A model generated the notes under the pieces. The model worked only from the letters and a program-made list of their open reading frames with translations. It was not told the origin of the DNA and made no database searches. Shown piece by piece: positions 51,142 to 59,713 of a stretch of 64,000 nt of DNA (position 1 is the stretch's first letter; the number at the start of each line of letters is the position of its first letter). The translations under genes and the position numbers were made by a program. Source of the stretch: Gordonibacter faecis (lineage in GTDB: Bacteria > Actinomycetota > Coriobacteriia > Coriobacteriales > Eggerthellaceae); assembly GCF_030077735.1 (NCBI RefSeq), contig NZ_JASJEU010000015.1, positions 5,564 to 69,563 on the forward strand, read 5' to 3'.

Positions 51142-52326
51142 ATGCAGCCTCACTTTCAACGAAGCATCGTAAATACTCTGGTAGAACGCCTCCAGGAGCC
51201 GCGGCGTTTTATTCAAGTCATTGTGGGCCCACGCCAAACCGGAAAGACCACCGCGGTCAGGCAAGCTTTGGAAACCGAAACACGCCCCGTGCGATTCGTT
51301 CGCGCTTCGCAAGACATTCCTGCAACGCAGGACTGGCTTCGGCGTGAATGGGGCGAAGCGCGGCGCCTCGCCGCTTTAGAGGGGTGTGCTCTGCTGGTAG
51401 TGGATGAGGTTCAGATGGTGTCGCAGTGGTCGGCTGTAGTAAAGGCGCTTTGGGACGAAGATACCGACAAAGGAACCAACCTTCTTGTGGTGCTTACCGG
51501 CTCATCGTCGCTGCTTCTACAAAAGGGACTGCGCGAGGGGCTGACCGGCCGATTTGAGATTATCTCCTGCCTGCAGTGGGATTTCAACGAATGCGCTGAG
51601 GCCTTCGGATTCACCTTGGACGAGTATCTCTATTTCGGTGGGTATCCGGGCGCGGCGCCCCTCAAGAACGACAAGGATCGTTGGCTCGATTACTTGCAGA
51701 ACTCCATCATTGCGCCGAGCGTACTCAAAGATGTTATCTCGCTTGACCGTGTCACGAAGCCCGCCCTCATGGAGGCCCTGTTCACCTTGGGGTCAGCCTA
51801 TTCCGGACAAGAGGTTTCGTACCGAAAGTTGCTCGGCCAGCTTGACGATGCAGGAAACGCCACCACTGTTGCGCACTATCTGTCGCTGCTTTCGGATGCC
51901 GGTTTGCTCAGCGGGCTTCAAAAGTATACCGAGAAGCTCATGAAAACGCGCGCCTCTTCGCCACGACTTATCGCACACGATACCTCGCTCATGGTGGCGT
52001 CATACGGCCGCTATCGCGAATTCCTACTTTCTGACCCGGACCGACGCGGACATCTTGTCGAAAGCGCCGTCGGCGGATACCTGCTCAAACGCGCAATCAA
52101 GGAGCATTTCGACGTATGCTGGTGGCGCGAGGGGAACGATGAAGTGGATTTCGTCATTCAGGACGGCATGGCGCGAACCGCCATTGAGGTGAAAAGCGGC
52201 AAGATCAAAAGCCTTGGCGGCCTTGACGCATTTACGCGCCGCTACCCTGACACGCACACACTCGTCGTAGGCTCGAGCGAGGCGCCCCTCGAAGATTTTC
52301 TTTTGGGGCGCATTCCGCTGTTCTAA
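51142..52326 (+). CDS. AAA (AAA_14) ATPase with DUF4143 domain
   Basis: The 394-residue protein belongs to the widespread ATP-binding/DUF4143 family, whose role is unclear. Walker A is GPRQTGKTT (29-37), Walker B is ALLVVDEVQMVSQW (about 82-95), and the sensor is VVLTGSSSLLLQKGLREGLT with the GR finger. The second half holds the DUF4143 region (LLSDAGLLSGLQKY, then VESAVGGYLLKRA). Its end has a nuclease-like fold (CWWREGNDEVDFVIQ, then AIEVKSGK, the E-V-K pattern). ATG 51142 follows AAAGGA. It stands alone, with its own operator, next to a foldback element. Confidence 0.88.
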   Translation: MQPHFQRSIVNTLVERLQEPRRFIQVIVGPRQTGKTTAVRQALETETRPVRFVRASQDIPATQDWLRREWGEARRLAALEGCALLVVDEVQMVSQWSAVVKALWDEDTDKGTNLLVVLTGSSSLLLQKGLREGLTGRFEIISCLQWDFNECAEAFGFTLDEYLYFGGYPGAAPLKNDKDRWLDYLQNSIIAPSVLKDVISLDRVTKPALMEALFTLGSAYSGQEVSYRKLLGQLDDAGNATTVAHYLSLLSDAGLLSGLQKYTEKLMKTRASSPRLIAHDTSLMVASYGRYREFLLSDPDRRGHLVESAVGGYLLKRAIKEHFDVCWWREGNDEVDFVIQDGMARTAIEVKSGKIKSLGGLDAFTRRYPDTHTLVVGSSEAPLEDFLLGRIPLF

Positions 52327-52376
52327 GGTTGGGATTCGGGAGGGGGGTTGCAACAAAAGCCCCGTCCCGCTGCATA

Positions 52377-52737
52377 AAAGTGTGACGCGCTTCGTGCTAT
52401 TGAATATGCCAGAATGTTATGCGCATCCCCATCATCATGACGAGGGCATGATCTCCCCTGGTTAACGTACTTGTTTGGCTATCCCCGTAGGAGTGCTATC
52501 AGCGACGGCGCGCAGCGCCTAGTCCCTTTAGGGAAGCACCCGTTCGCGCGGAGCGCGAAAACGCAGGTCTCGGTTGGGTTCTCCGCCTTCGGCGGAGAGG
52601 GCGCTTCGTGATGAAACGCCCCTACGAAGGTTACCTTTTTAGTTAGATTTATGGTACATGAAAGAGCCCTCGCCATAGTGGTCGGGAGGGCAACCACTTT
52701 GTGGTTTATTTAGATAGCGCGAAGCGCGTCACACTTT
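52377..52737. mobile_element. Foldback (MITE-like) element, copy C, longest complete copy
   Basis: Left terminal repeat AAAGTGTGACGCGCTTCGTG at 52377; right terminal repeat ATAGCGCGAAGCGCGTCACA, then CTTT to 52737; inverted they agree at about 23 of 25 bases. The interior has CATCATCATGACGAGGGCAT, the hairpin CTCCGCCTTCGGCGGAG (from 52581), GCGCTTCGTGATGAAACGCC and CGCCATAGTGGTCGGGAGGG. No open reading frame of note. It fills the 486-base gap between the ATPase and asnB genes. Confidence 0.82.
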
Positions 52738-52812
52738 GCGCAGCGTGAGTGCGGCATCCAAGCTGGCCGCCACACTCCTGCGGCCAACCTCATGCAGTGC
52801 GGCCGAAACGCT

Positions 52813-54774
52813 TTACGCTACCTGCGTTTTCGGGGCCAACTTCTCACTCGTCTTGCCGAAGAATACCTCGTACCAGCAGAGGAAGCAGTAGATGTTCCAG
52901 ATGCGCATCATCTTGAGTTTGCCGCGGCCTTCCACCGTCGAGAAGTCGGCGGACTTGTGGTCGTCGAGCATCTGCACCAGGTAGTCCACGTTGAAGAACT
53001 CGTGTGCGGCTTCGCTCGTGAACGCTTCCTTGATGCGGTCGTAGTAGAGGTCGGTCTGCAGCCACACCGTGAGCGGGGTGATGAACGGCTGCTTCGGCAT
53101 GTTCGCCACCTTCTTCTGGAAGCCCAGTTTGCTTGCAGCCACGCGCAGGGCGTACTTCGCGTGCTCGTCGTCCACGCGGCACGCGGTGGGCAGTTGCAGC
53201 GCCACGTCGAGCACCTTCTTGTCGAGGAACGGCACGCGCAGCTCAAGCGACTGCGACATGGACATTTTGTCCGCCTTCAGGCAGATGTCGAAGGGCATGT
53301 AGCTGACCATATCCACGTACTGCGTCTGCGTGATGATGTCGAGGTTCTGCTTCGCGGCCTCGTCGAAGTGCGGCTTGCACCACTCCCACGGGCGGCATGG
53401 GCCCTCGTAGTCGCGCAGCACGTTGGGAATCTCGTCCCACATGTAGTTCATGGACGCGCGCTGGTAGCTCTTCTCCGGCCCGCCCGAGCCGCGCATGGCG
53501 AAGCGGCGGCCATGGAACGGCGGCAGCTTCTCGGCAATGGCGCCCGCGGCGGCGCGCAGGGGGCGCGGCACGCGGAAGTACTTGTCGAACTCGAACTGGT
53601 CGTGGTAGATCCAGTAGCCGCCGAACAGCTCGTCGGCGCCCTCGCCCGACTGCACCACCTTCACCTGCTCGCGCGCCAGCTTGCTCACGAAGAACAGCGG
53701 GATGGCGCTCGGCGCGCCCAAGGGCTCGTCCATGTGGTACTGCTCGGTGGGCACGATGTCGAGGAATTCCTCGGCCGTCACCTTCACCTGCTTGTTCGGC
53801 AGATGCGCCCACTCGGCGAACGCGGTGGCATCCTCCAGCTCGTTCAACTTGATGTCGAAGTCGGGCAGAGCGTTGATCTCGGCCAGCTTGTCCTCGCAGC
53901 CGATGTCGTAGCCCACCGAGAACGTCTTGATGTCCGGCGCGTGCTGCCCCATGCAAAACGCGGCGAGCGAGCTGTCGATGCCGCCCGATAAGAAGCTGCC
54001 TATTTCCACGTCAGCAATCTCGTGCGCCGCCACGGATTCGTCGAACACGCGGTTGATCTCGTCGGCCCATTCGTCGAGGCTCTTCGACTCGTCGATCTTG
54101 TACGTGATGTGGTAGTAGCACTCGGTGGACAGCTGGCCGTTCTCGAATACCATGAAATGGCCGGGCAGCAGCTTGTGCACATCTTTGAACATGGTCTGCG
54201 AGTCGTTCATGTACTCGAAGCACAGGTACTGCGGCAACTGCTCGCGATTGAGTTCCTTGTGGAACGCGGGGTGCGCGAGGAACGCCTTGATTTCGCTGCC
54301 GTAGATGAGGCGGCCTTCGTCGTGCTGGTAGTAGAACGGCTTGATGCCGAAGATGTCGCGGGCGCACACGAGGCGCTTGTTCGACGCATCCCAGATGGCG
54401 ATAGCGAACATGCCGCGCAACTTTTCGAAAACGTCAGTCCCCCACGCTTCGTAGCCGTGTACGATGGTCTCGGTGTCGCCGTTCGTCTTGAACGCGTAGC
54501 CCAGGCCCTCCAGCTCCGCGCGCAGCTCCTGGAAGTTGTAGATTTCACCGTTGAACGTGACCGTAATGGTGCCGTCGGCGTTTTGCATGGGCTGGTGCGA
54601 GCCTTCAAGGTCGATGATACTCAGGCGACGGAAGCCCATCGCAATGTCGTCGGTGACGAAGAAGCCCTCGTCGTCGGGCCCGCGGTGCGCAATGCGGTCG
54701 GCCATATCCTTCACAACCGCTCTGTTCGTCTCAACGTCATAATCAACCGCGGTAAATCCCACGAATCCGCACAT
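52813..54774 (-). CDS. asnB: Glutamine-dependent asparagine synthase/AsnB-type amidotransferase
   Basis: Transfers glutamine amide nitrogen to a carboxylate through an adenylate. The 653-residue protein starts MCGFVGF, exposing the catalytic Cys after Met removal. Its glutaminase half (1-200) shows RIAHRGPDDEG, RRLSIIDLEGSHQPM and FNGEIYNF. The synthase half has the pyrophosphatase loop SGGIDSSLAAF (about 262), GEGADELFGGYW and the C-terminal DICLKADKMSMSQSLELRVP. Start ATG 54774 follows AGGAG. Some family members amidate the meso-DAP of peptidoglycan instead of aspartate; the divergent ATP-grasp neighbour makes a wall role worth considering, but sequence alone does not decide. Confidence 0.9.
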   Translation of the reverse strand: MCGFVGFTAVDYDVETNRAVVKDMADRIAHRGPDDEGFFVTDDIAMGFRRLSIIDLEGSHQPMQNADGTITVTFNGEIYNFQELRAELEGLGYAFKTNGDTETIVHGYEAWGTDVFEKLRGMFAIAIWDASNKRLVCARDIFGIKPFYYQHDEGRLIYGSEIKAFLAHPAFHKELNREQLPQYLCFEYMNDSQTMFKDVHKLLPGHFMVFENGQLSTECYYHITYKIDESKSLDEWADEINRVFDESVAAHEIADVEIGSFLSGGIDSSLAAFCMGQHAPDIKTFSVGYDIGCEDKLAEINALPDFDIKLNELEDATAFAEWAHLPNKQVKVTAEEFLDIVPTEQYHMDEPLGAPSAIPLFFVSKLAREQVKVVQSGEGADELFGGYWIYHDQFEFDKYFRVPRPLRAAAGAIAEKLPPFHGRRFAMRGSGGPEKSYQRASMNYMWDEIPNVLRDYEGPCRPWEWCKPHFDEAAKQNLDIITQTQYVDMVSYMPFDICLKADKMSMSQSLELRVPFLDKKVLDVALQLPTACRVDDEHAKYALRVAASKLGFQKKVANMPKQPFITPLTVWLQTDLYYDRIKEAFTSEAAHEFFNVDYLVQMLDDHKSADFSTVEGRGKLKMMRIWNIYCFLCWYEVFFGKTSEKLAPKTQVA

Positions 54775-54880
54775 CTGCCAATGCTCCTGTTCTGCTCGTC
54801 CGTATCCCCCGGTATGATACGCTAACCCGTCCAATCCCCCAAGATAGACAATGGAAACCCCATATCAAAGATGGCGTCCG

Positions 54881-54975
54881 ATGTCGTAATACTGGCGCGG
54901 AAATCGGGGTTTTTCGCCCAAAATGTCGTAATACTGGCCCGTTATTACGACATTTGAAGCGGTTTATTACGACAT
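54881..54975. promoter_or_regulatory. Cluster of four 11-bp ATGTCGTAATA sites between divergent genes
   Basis: ATGTCGTAATA occurs at 54881 and 54923 in direct orientation, and its complement TATTACGACAT at about 54943 and 54965. The two central copies face each other. The 54775-55140 gap has no gene; a GATAAT (55094-55099) may be the -10 box for the rightward gene. The sites look like operators for a regulator of one or both genes. Confidence 0.75.
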
Positions 54976-55140
54976 CGTTGACTAATGAGTAGTTGAATTA
55001 CGAAAGAAACGTCAACAGGTGTTTGACTCTGGAAAACTGAGAAGGGATTTTTGTGCTTGCGGCGTGCGTTCGGCAGCGGGGACTTATCTGTGGGATAATG
55101 GCAGATCAACAAGTACAACAGGGAAAGAGACAACCGAGCT

Positions 55141-56430
55141 ATGACCATGCAGAACCCCCGTATTGTTTCCGCCGCTGAGGTGGCGCGTCGTTTGCAGCCC
55201 GTCATTGTGGGCGGCGACATCCTCGCGTACAGCTACGTGCGCGAGCTGCATCGCGCATATGGCGTCGAGCGCACCATTGTGCTGGCCACGCAGGACATCA
55301 AGATGCTCTCAGCCAGCCGTTTCACCGACTATCGCCTGGAACCGCACATCCATGAGGCAGAGGGCCTCTACGATGCGCTCGAGCGCACGGCCGCCAGCGT
55401 GCTTGCGGAAGACCCCAGCCGCGTGCTGCTCGTACTCGGCTGCGACGACTGCCACGCGCGCATGCTCTCCGCCGGCAAGCAGCGCCTCGAAGCGGCGGGC
55501 TACACAGTGCCTTACATCGACTTCGACCTGCTCGACGACATCACGCAGAAGCGCCGCTTCTACGAGCTGTGCGACGAGCTGGACATTCCCTACCCGCACA
55601 CCTGGTACTTCTCGTGCGGCGAAGACGGCCCCACCGAGCTGCCGGTCAACGACTTCCCCTACCCGCTCATCGCGAAGCCGTCGAACTCGGCGCAGTTCCA
55701 GGATGCCACCATCGAGGGCTGGCGCAAGATCTACGAGATTGAGTCGCCTGAGGAACTGGCGCAGGTGTGGCACAATATCCGCACATCGGATTACACCAAC
55801 GAACTGGTGCTGCAGGACTTCATCCCCGGAGGCGACGACGCCATCCGCACCCTCACCACGTTCTCGGATGCCTCGGGCGAGTTGCGCGTCGTGTCCGGCG
55901 GCGTTGTGTGCCTACAAGATCACGACCCCACCGCGCTCGGCAACCCCGTGTGCATCATGGGCGAGCGCGAAGAAGCCATCATCGAGGCGGCGAAGCGCTT
56001 CCTCAAGCGCACCGGCTACCGCGGCTTCGCGAACTTCGACATCAAGTACGACGAACGCGACGGCTCCTTCCGCTTCTTCGAGGTGAACACCCGCTGCGGC
56101 CGCAACACCTACTATATGAGCCTGGGCGGCCAAAACTTCGTCGAACTCATCGTGCGCGAGTTCCTGTTGGGCGAGCCCATCGAGTACCGCGAAGCGTACA
56201 ACCCGTTCGTGTATTCCTGCGTGCCGCGCTACGTGCTCGACCGCAGCATGGAGAACCGTGCGCGCCTCCAGCAAGCACTCGAAGTGCTGCGCCACACGTC
56301 AGAGCCCTACCCGCTGCACTACGCGCCCGACTCCCTCGTCCACAACTTCTGGGCCCGCGCCATGCACGTGAACCAAATCCCCAAGTTCAAACGCTTCTAC
56401 TGGAACACCAACGGCAAACAGCTGAAATAG
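55141..56430 (+). CDS. ATP-grasp carboxylate-amine ligase-like protein
   Basis: The 429-residue protein has an N-terminal Rossmann-like domain (PVIVGGDILAYSYVRELHRA, 20-39) and an ATP-grasp fold: the lysine strand FPYPLIAKPSNSAQF (about 173-187), ELVLQDFIPGGDDAIRTLTT, and the metal-site region FRFFEVNTRCGRNTYYMSLG. Such stand-alone ligases join a carboxylate to an amine; known relatives include D-aspartate ligases of peptidoglycan crossbridges, but the substrate here is unknown. Start ATG 55141 has only a distant purine-rich site; ATG 55147 is possible. It is divergent from asnB with a shared operator region. Confidence 0.82.
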   Translation: MTMQNPRIVSAAEVARRLQPVIVGGDILAYSYVRELHRAYGVERTIVLATQDIKMLSASRFTDYRLEPHIHEAEGLYDALERTAASVLAEDPSRVLLVLGCDDCHARMLSAGKQRLEAAGYTVPYIDFDLLDDITQKRRFYELCDELDIPYPHTWYFSCGEDGPTELPVNDFPYPLIAKPSNSAQFQDATIEGWRKIYEIESPEELAQVWHNIRTSDYTNELVLQDFIPGGDDAIRTLTTFSDASGELRVVSGGVVCLQDHDPTALGNPVCIMGEREEAIIEAAKRFLKRTGYRGFANFDIKYDERDGSFRFFEVNTRCGRNTYYMSLGGQNFVELIVREFLLGEPIEYREAYNPFVYSCVPRYVLDRSMENRARLQQALEVLRHTSEPYPLHYAPDSLVHNFWARAMHVNQIPKFKRFYWNTNGKQLK

Positions 56431-56473
56431 AAGGAGCCTAAGATGAGGCGCGCAGGATTGATAGCCATGATTG

Positions 56474-57244
56474 CTACACTGGGCGCCTATGGCCTTCTTC
56501 GGTGGTGAGGATTACCGGGCCATCCTCCGTGATGGCTACCGTTTTCTCGAAGTGGGCGCTGGGGCGGCCGTCGCGGGTGGAGACGAGCCAGCCGTCGGAC
56601 ATCTGGCGGGTCTTGTACGTACCCAGGTTGATCATGGGCTCAATGGCCAGCACCATGCCCGGCTCCAGGTGCACGCCCGTGTGCTTGCGACCGAAGTTCG
56701 GCACGTTGGGGTCCTCGTGCATGTCGCGGCCGATGCCGTGGCCCACGTAGTCGCGTACCACACCAAAACCCGCCGCCTCAGCCAATGACTGAATGGCGTG
56801 CCCCACATCGCCCAGGTAGTTGCCCGGGCGCGCCGCCTCAAGGCCGGCCCACATGCAGCGTTCAGTCACATCCAGTAGCCGCTGCTTCTCAGGCGAAATC
56901 TTCCCCACCGCGTACGTCCAGGCGTTATCCCCCACCCAGCCGTCCACAATGGCCCCGGTGTCAATAGAGATGATGTCGCCTTCCTGCAGCACCACACTAG
57001 CCGACGGGATGCCATGCATCACCTGCTCGTTCACCGACGCGCAGATGGAACCCGGGAAGCCGCCATAGCCCTTGAACGCCGGGATGCCGCCCTCGGCGCG
57101 AATGAGCATTTCAGCCAGTTCATCCAGCTCCAACGTGGACACGCCCGGCCGCACTGCCGCGCCCACTTCGCGCAGCACCTTAGCCGACACGCGGCCGGCT
57201 TCCTTCATGGCCTCAATCTCGGCCGGCGACTTCTTGATGATCAT
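56474..57244 (-). CDS. map: Methionine aminopeptidase, type I
   Basis: Removes the initiator Met from new proteins. The 256-residue enzyme has the five expected metal ligands in IISIDTGAIVDGWVGDNAWT (two Asp), YVGHGIGRDMHEDPNVPN (His), LAIEPMINLG (Glu) and AITEDGPVILT (Glu). Start ATG 57244 follows AAAGGTG; the frame is open upstream but the added sequence is not protein-like. It is monocistronic here, away from the S10/spc ribosomal operon where map often lies, and runs leftward, facing the ATP-grasp gene. Confidence 0.95.
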   Translation of the reverse strand: MIIKKSPAEIEAMKEAGRVSAKVLREVGAAVRPGVSTLELDELAEMLIRAEGGIPAFKGYGGFPGSICASVNEQVMHGIPSASVVLQEGDIISIDTGAIVDGWVGDNAWTYAVGKISPEKQRLLDVTERCMWAGLEAARPGNYLGDVGHAIQSLAEAAGFGVVRDYVGHGIGRDMHEDPNVPNFGRKHTGVHLEPGMVLAIEPMINLGTYKTRQMSDGWLVSTRDGRPSAHFEKTVAITEDGPVILTTEEGHRRPV

Positions 57245-57464
57245 GCCTCGCGCACCTTTCTTGCCCCGTCGCATATATACCGCCGCCCAGTATAACACTC
57301 CCCCGCGTCCACCTTCGGCCGCTTCCGCGTCGTAACGACCTTTGTACAGCCTGGAAACGACGTCCCGTGCGCCCGCACCAGACATACGCTGCCGTCCTAG
57401 CATGAAACGGAATCACGCGCGCCAGCCGAGGGCCGACGCGCTCCGTCAGCAAGAAGGAGGCAGT

Positions 57465-58781
57465 ATGAACCCGTTCGACGAAAAGCCGACGAAATCCCTA
57501 GAAGACATGATGCTCGATTGGAAAGAACTCGCGCCCAAGCCCTACGACAAGCTGGAGGCCGACCCCTACACGAAGGCCCGCATCATCCTCATGAACGGCA
57601 TTGAGGTGGAAGCGGTCATGTTCGGCCACAACTTCCACCGCAACTGCGAGAACAACGACCTGCGCCGCGAAATCGCCCTCGTGCGCCGCATCGAGCAGGG
57701 CCAGCAGAAGCACGTGAACTGGCTCTCCCCCTCCAACGAAACCACGCTGGAACTCACCATCGGCTACGAGCAGCTGGCCGTCGACCTCACAGCATGGCTC
57801 GCCATGCACGAGCCCGATGAGTACGCGAAGGCTTGCATGGACTTCGCCCTGCTTGAGGACTTCGACCACCTGTACCGCTACTCCAACCTGCTCAAGTTCG
57901 ACGAGGACCTGCCGGCGCACAAGCTGGTGCGTGACACCATTGAAATCACGCCTGGCCGCCCCACCATCGCGCACCATCGCCATCCCTTCGACGCCGTGCG
58001 CATGCCACGCAACGCCAAGACGGCCGACATCCGCACGACGCTGGGCGCGCTCATCCTCACGGCCGGCGAGCAGCAGACGATGAACTTCTACATGAACTTG
58101 GGCAACACGGTGCCCGAAGGCGCCGGCCGCGACCTCTACCAGGAAATTGGCATGGTGGAAGAAGAGCACGTCACACATTACGGTTCGCTGCTTGACCCGT
58201 CGTGCACGTGGCTGCAAAACATGCTGCTGCGCGAGTACATGGAATGCTACCTGTACTACTCGTTCTACGAAACCGAGGTGGACGCCTACACGAAGAAGAT
58301 CTGGGGTCATCACTTCGAGCAGGAAGTTGCACACCTGCACAAGGCCGCCGAACTGCTACAGAAGTACGAGGGTATGGAATGGCAGCAGCTCATCCCAGAA
58401 GGCGAGTTCCCGGAGCTGTTGGATTTCCATCCCACGAAGGATTACGTGCGCGAGGTACTGGCCGAGCAGGTCACGCTCACCGCGCAGGACGAAGAATTCG
58501 TCGAGGTGGACGACCTGCCGAACGATTTCCGTTTCTTCTCATGGAACGCGCATGTGAACGGCCGTGTGCAAGATGTCCCGAGCCACCGCGTCATTCGCGA
58601 CACGCAGAAGAAGGACGGCGAAGACTACCGCCTGGAGGACGCCGAAAGCCCCATCCCCGAGCTGCGTAGCCGCACGGAGGACAATACCAAGCTCGGCCGC
58701 ATTCAAGGTGCCGGCCACGACCTGGGCAAGGGTGGCGCACAAACGGAAGAGGTAGAAGAAGTAGAAGTTGTCATGGCGTAA
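57465..58781 (+). CDS. Ferritin-like diiron protein of unknown function
   Basis: I do not recognise a named family. The 438-residue protein is acidic and mainly helical, with several glutamate/histidine helix motifs like ferritin-type metal sites: FALLEDFDHLYRYSN (about 128-142), GEQQTMNFYMNLG (about 203-215), EIGMVEEEHVTHYG (about 228-241) and EVDAYTKKIWGHHFEQEVAHLH (about 270-291, the ExxxH type). The tail ends in an acidic EEVEEVEVVMA. Start ATG 57465 has an ideal AAGGAGG site. It has no operon partner, lies divergent from map and ends in a strong terminator. A role in iron or oxygen defence is only a guess. Confidence 0.7.
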   Translation: MNPFDEKPTKSLEDMMLDWKELAPKPYDKLEADPYTKARIILMNGIEVEAVMFGHNFHRNCENNDLRREIALVRRIEQGQQKHVNWLSPSNETTLELTIGYEQLAVDLTAWLAMHEPDEYAKACMDFALLEDFDHLYRYSNLLKFDEDLPAHKLVRDTIEITPGRPTIAHHRHPFDAVRMPRNAKTADIRTTLGALILTAGEQQTMNFYMNLGNTVPEGAGRDLYQEIGMVEEEHVTHYGSLLDPSCTWLQNMLLREYMECYLYYSFYETEVDAYTKKIWGHHFEQEVAHLHKAAELLQKYEGMEWQQLIPEGEFPELLDFHPTKDYVREVLAEQVTLTAQDEEFVEVDDLPNDFRFFSWNAHVNGRVQDVPSHRVIRDTQKKDGEDYRLEDAESPIPELRSRTEDNTKLGRIQGAGHDLGKGGAQTEEVEEVEVVMA

Positions 58782-58799
58782 CTAAACTAGCTTGAAATA

Positions 58800-58835
58800 A
58801 AAAAGAACCCGCGGAGTACTTCGCGGGTTCTTTTT
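58800..58835. terminator. Bidirectional terminator between the ferritin-like gene and rplA
   Basis: AAAAAGAACCCGCG (58800-58813) and CGCGGGTTCTTTTT (58822-58835) form a perfect stem with T-runs on both strands, serving the two converging genes. Confidence 0.93.
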
Positions 58836-58853
58836 GTGTCGCGTGCTGAACGG

Positions 58854-59564
58854 TTATTCAGCGGCTTCGGTGTAGTTGCGGTTCACGGAGGAATCCACCG
58901 GAACGCCCGGGCCCATGGTGGAGGACACGGCGATGGACTTCACGTACTTGCCCTTGGCCGCGGCAGGCTTCATGCGCAGGATCTCGTCATACACCGCACC
59001 GTAGTTCTCGGCCAGCTGCTCAGCGGTGAAGCTCACCTTGCCGAGGATGACGTGCGCAATGCCGTAGCGGTCGGCGCGATACTCCACGCGGCCGCCCTTG
59101 AGCTCGTTGATGGCCTTCGCCACGTCGTTGGTAACGGTGCCCAGCTTCGGGTTCGGCATGAGACCACGGGGGCCGAGGATCTTACCCAGACGGCCAACCT
59201 TGCCCATCTGATCCGGCGTAGCCACGGCGGCGTCGAAGTTGAACTCGCCAGCCTGGATCTGAGCCATAAGCTCGTCGGTGCCCACGATGTCGGCGCCGGC
59301 TTCCTCAGCAGCACGAGCCGCTTCGCCCTCAGCGAACACGGCCACGCGCACGCTCTTGCCCGAGCCGTTCGGCAGGCTTACCGTGCCACGCAGCTGCTGG
59401 TCGGCCTGACGGGTGTCGATGCCCAGGCGGAAGTCGGCCTGCACCGTCTCGTCAAACTTAGCCGATGCAACCTCCTTGACCAGCTGCATTGCCGCAAGCG
59501 GCGTGTAGGGAGTCTCGGCAACCTTCTCGGCTGCGGCGAGGTAGTTCTTACCATGCTTCGTCAT
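58854..59564 (-). CDS. rplA: 50S ribosomal protein L1
   Basis: Binds 23S rRNA at the L1 stalk. The 236-residue protein is of normal length, with KHGKNYLAAAEKVAE at the start, RGTVSLPNGSGKSVRVAVFA, and the signature region LGKILGPRGLMPNPKLGTVT (about 125-144). The gene lies 149 bases after rplK with a strong terminator-like hairpin just behind rplK. Its leader may also carry the L1 autoregulatory site, which I could not define. No rplJ or rplL follows. Confidence 0.98.
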   Translation of the reverse strand: MTKHGKNYLAAAEKVAETPYTPLAAMQLVKEVASAKFDETVQADFRLGIDTRQADQQLRGTVSLPNGSGKSVRVAVFAEGEAARAAEEAGADIVGTDELMAQIQAGEFNFDAAVATPDQMGKVGRLGKILGPRGLMPNPKLGTVTNDVAKAINELKGGRVEYRADRYGIAHVILGKVSFTAEQLAENYGAVYDEILRMKPAAAKGKYVKSIAVSSTMGPGVPVDSSVNRNYTEAAE

Positions 59565-59680
59565 AATAGTTCCTTTCGTGGTTCGTAGCGGACGCCTCGC
59601 GCCCTTCCACTGTCATCTTGCACGCCTCACGCGGCTCTCGACCGGCGAGGTAGTACCCAAACATACACGCACAAACACAG

Positions 59681-59707
59681 AAAAAGTGGCGTTCGCGGGA
59701 ACGCCAC
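59681..59707 (-). terminator. Terminator or attenuator between rplK and rplA
   Basis: Leftwards GTGGCGTTC and GAACGCCAC form a perfect 9-bp stem with a 4-base loop followed by five T, directly after the rplK stop. It should reduce read-through into rplA. Confidence 0.85.
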
Positions 59708-59713
59708 CTTCGC

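Noticed and set aside
52370..52745. Target-site duplications flanking the foldback elements
   Set aside because: Flanks of copies B and C were compared by eye and no convincing direct duplication was found, so none is claimed.
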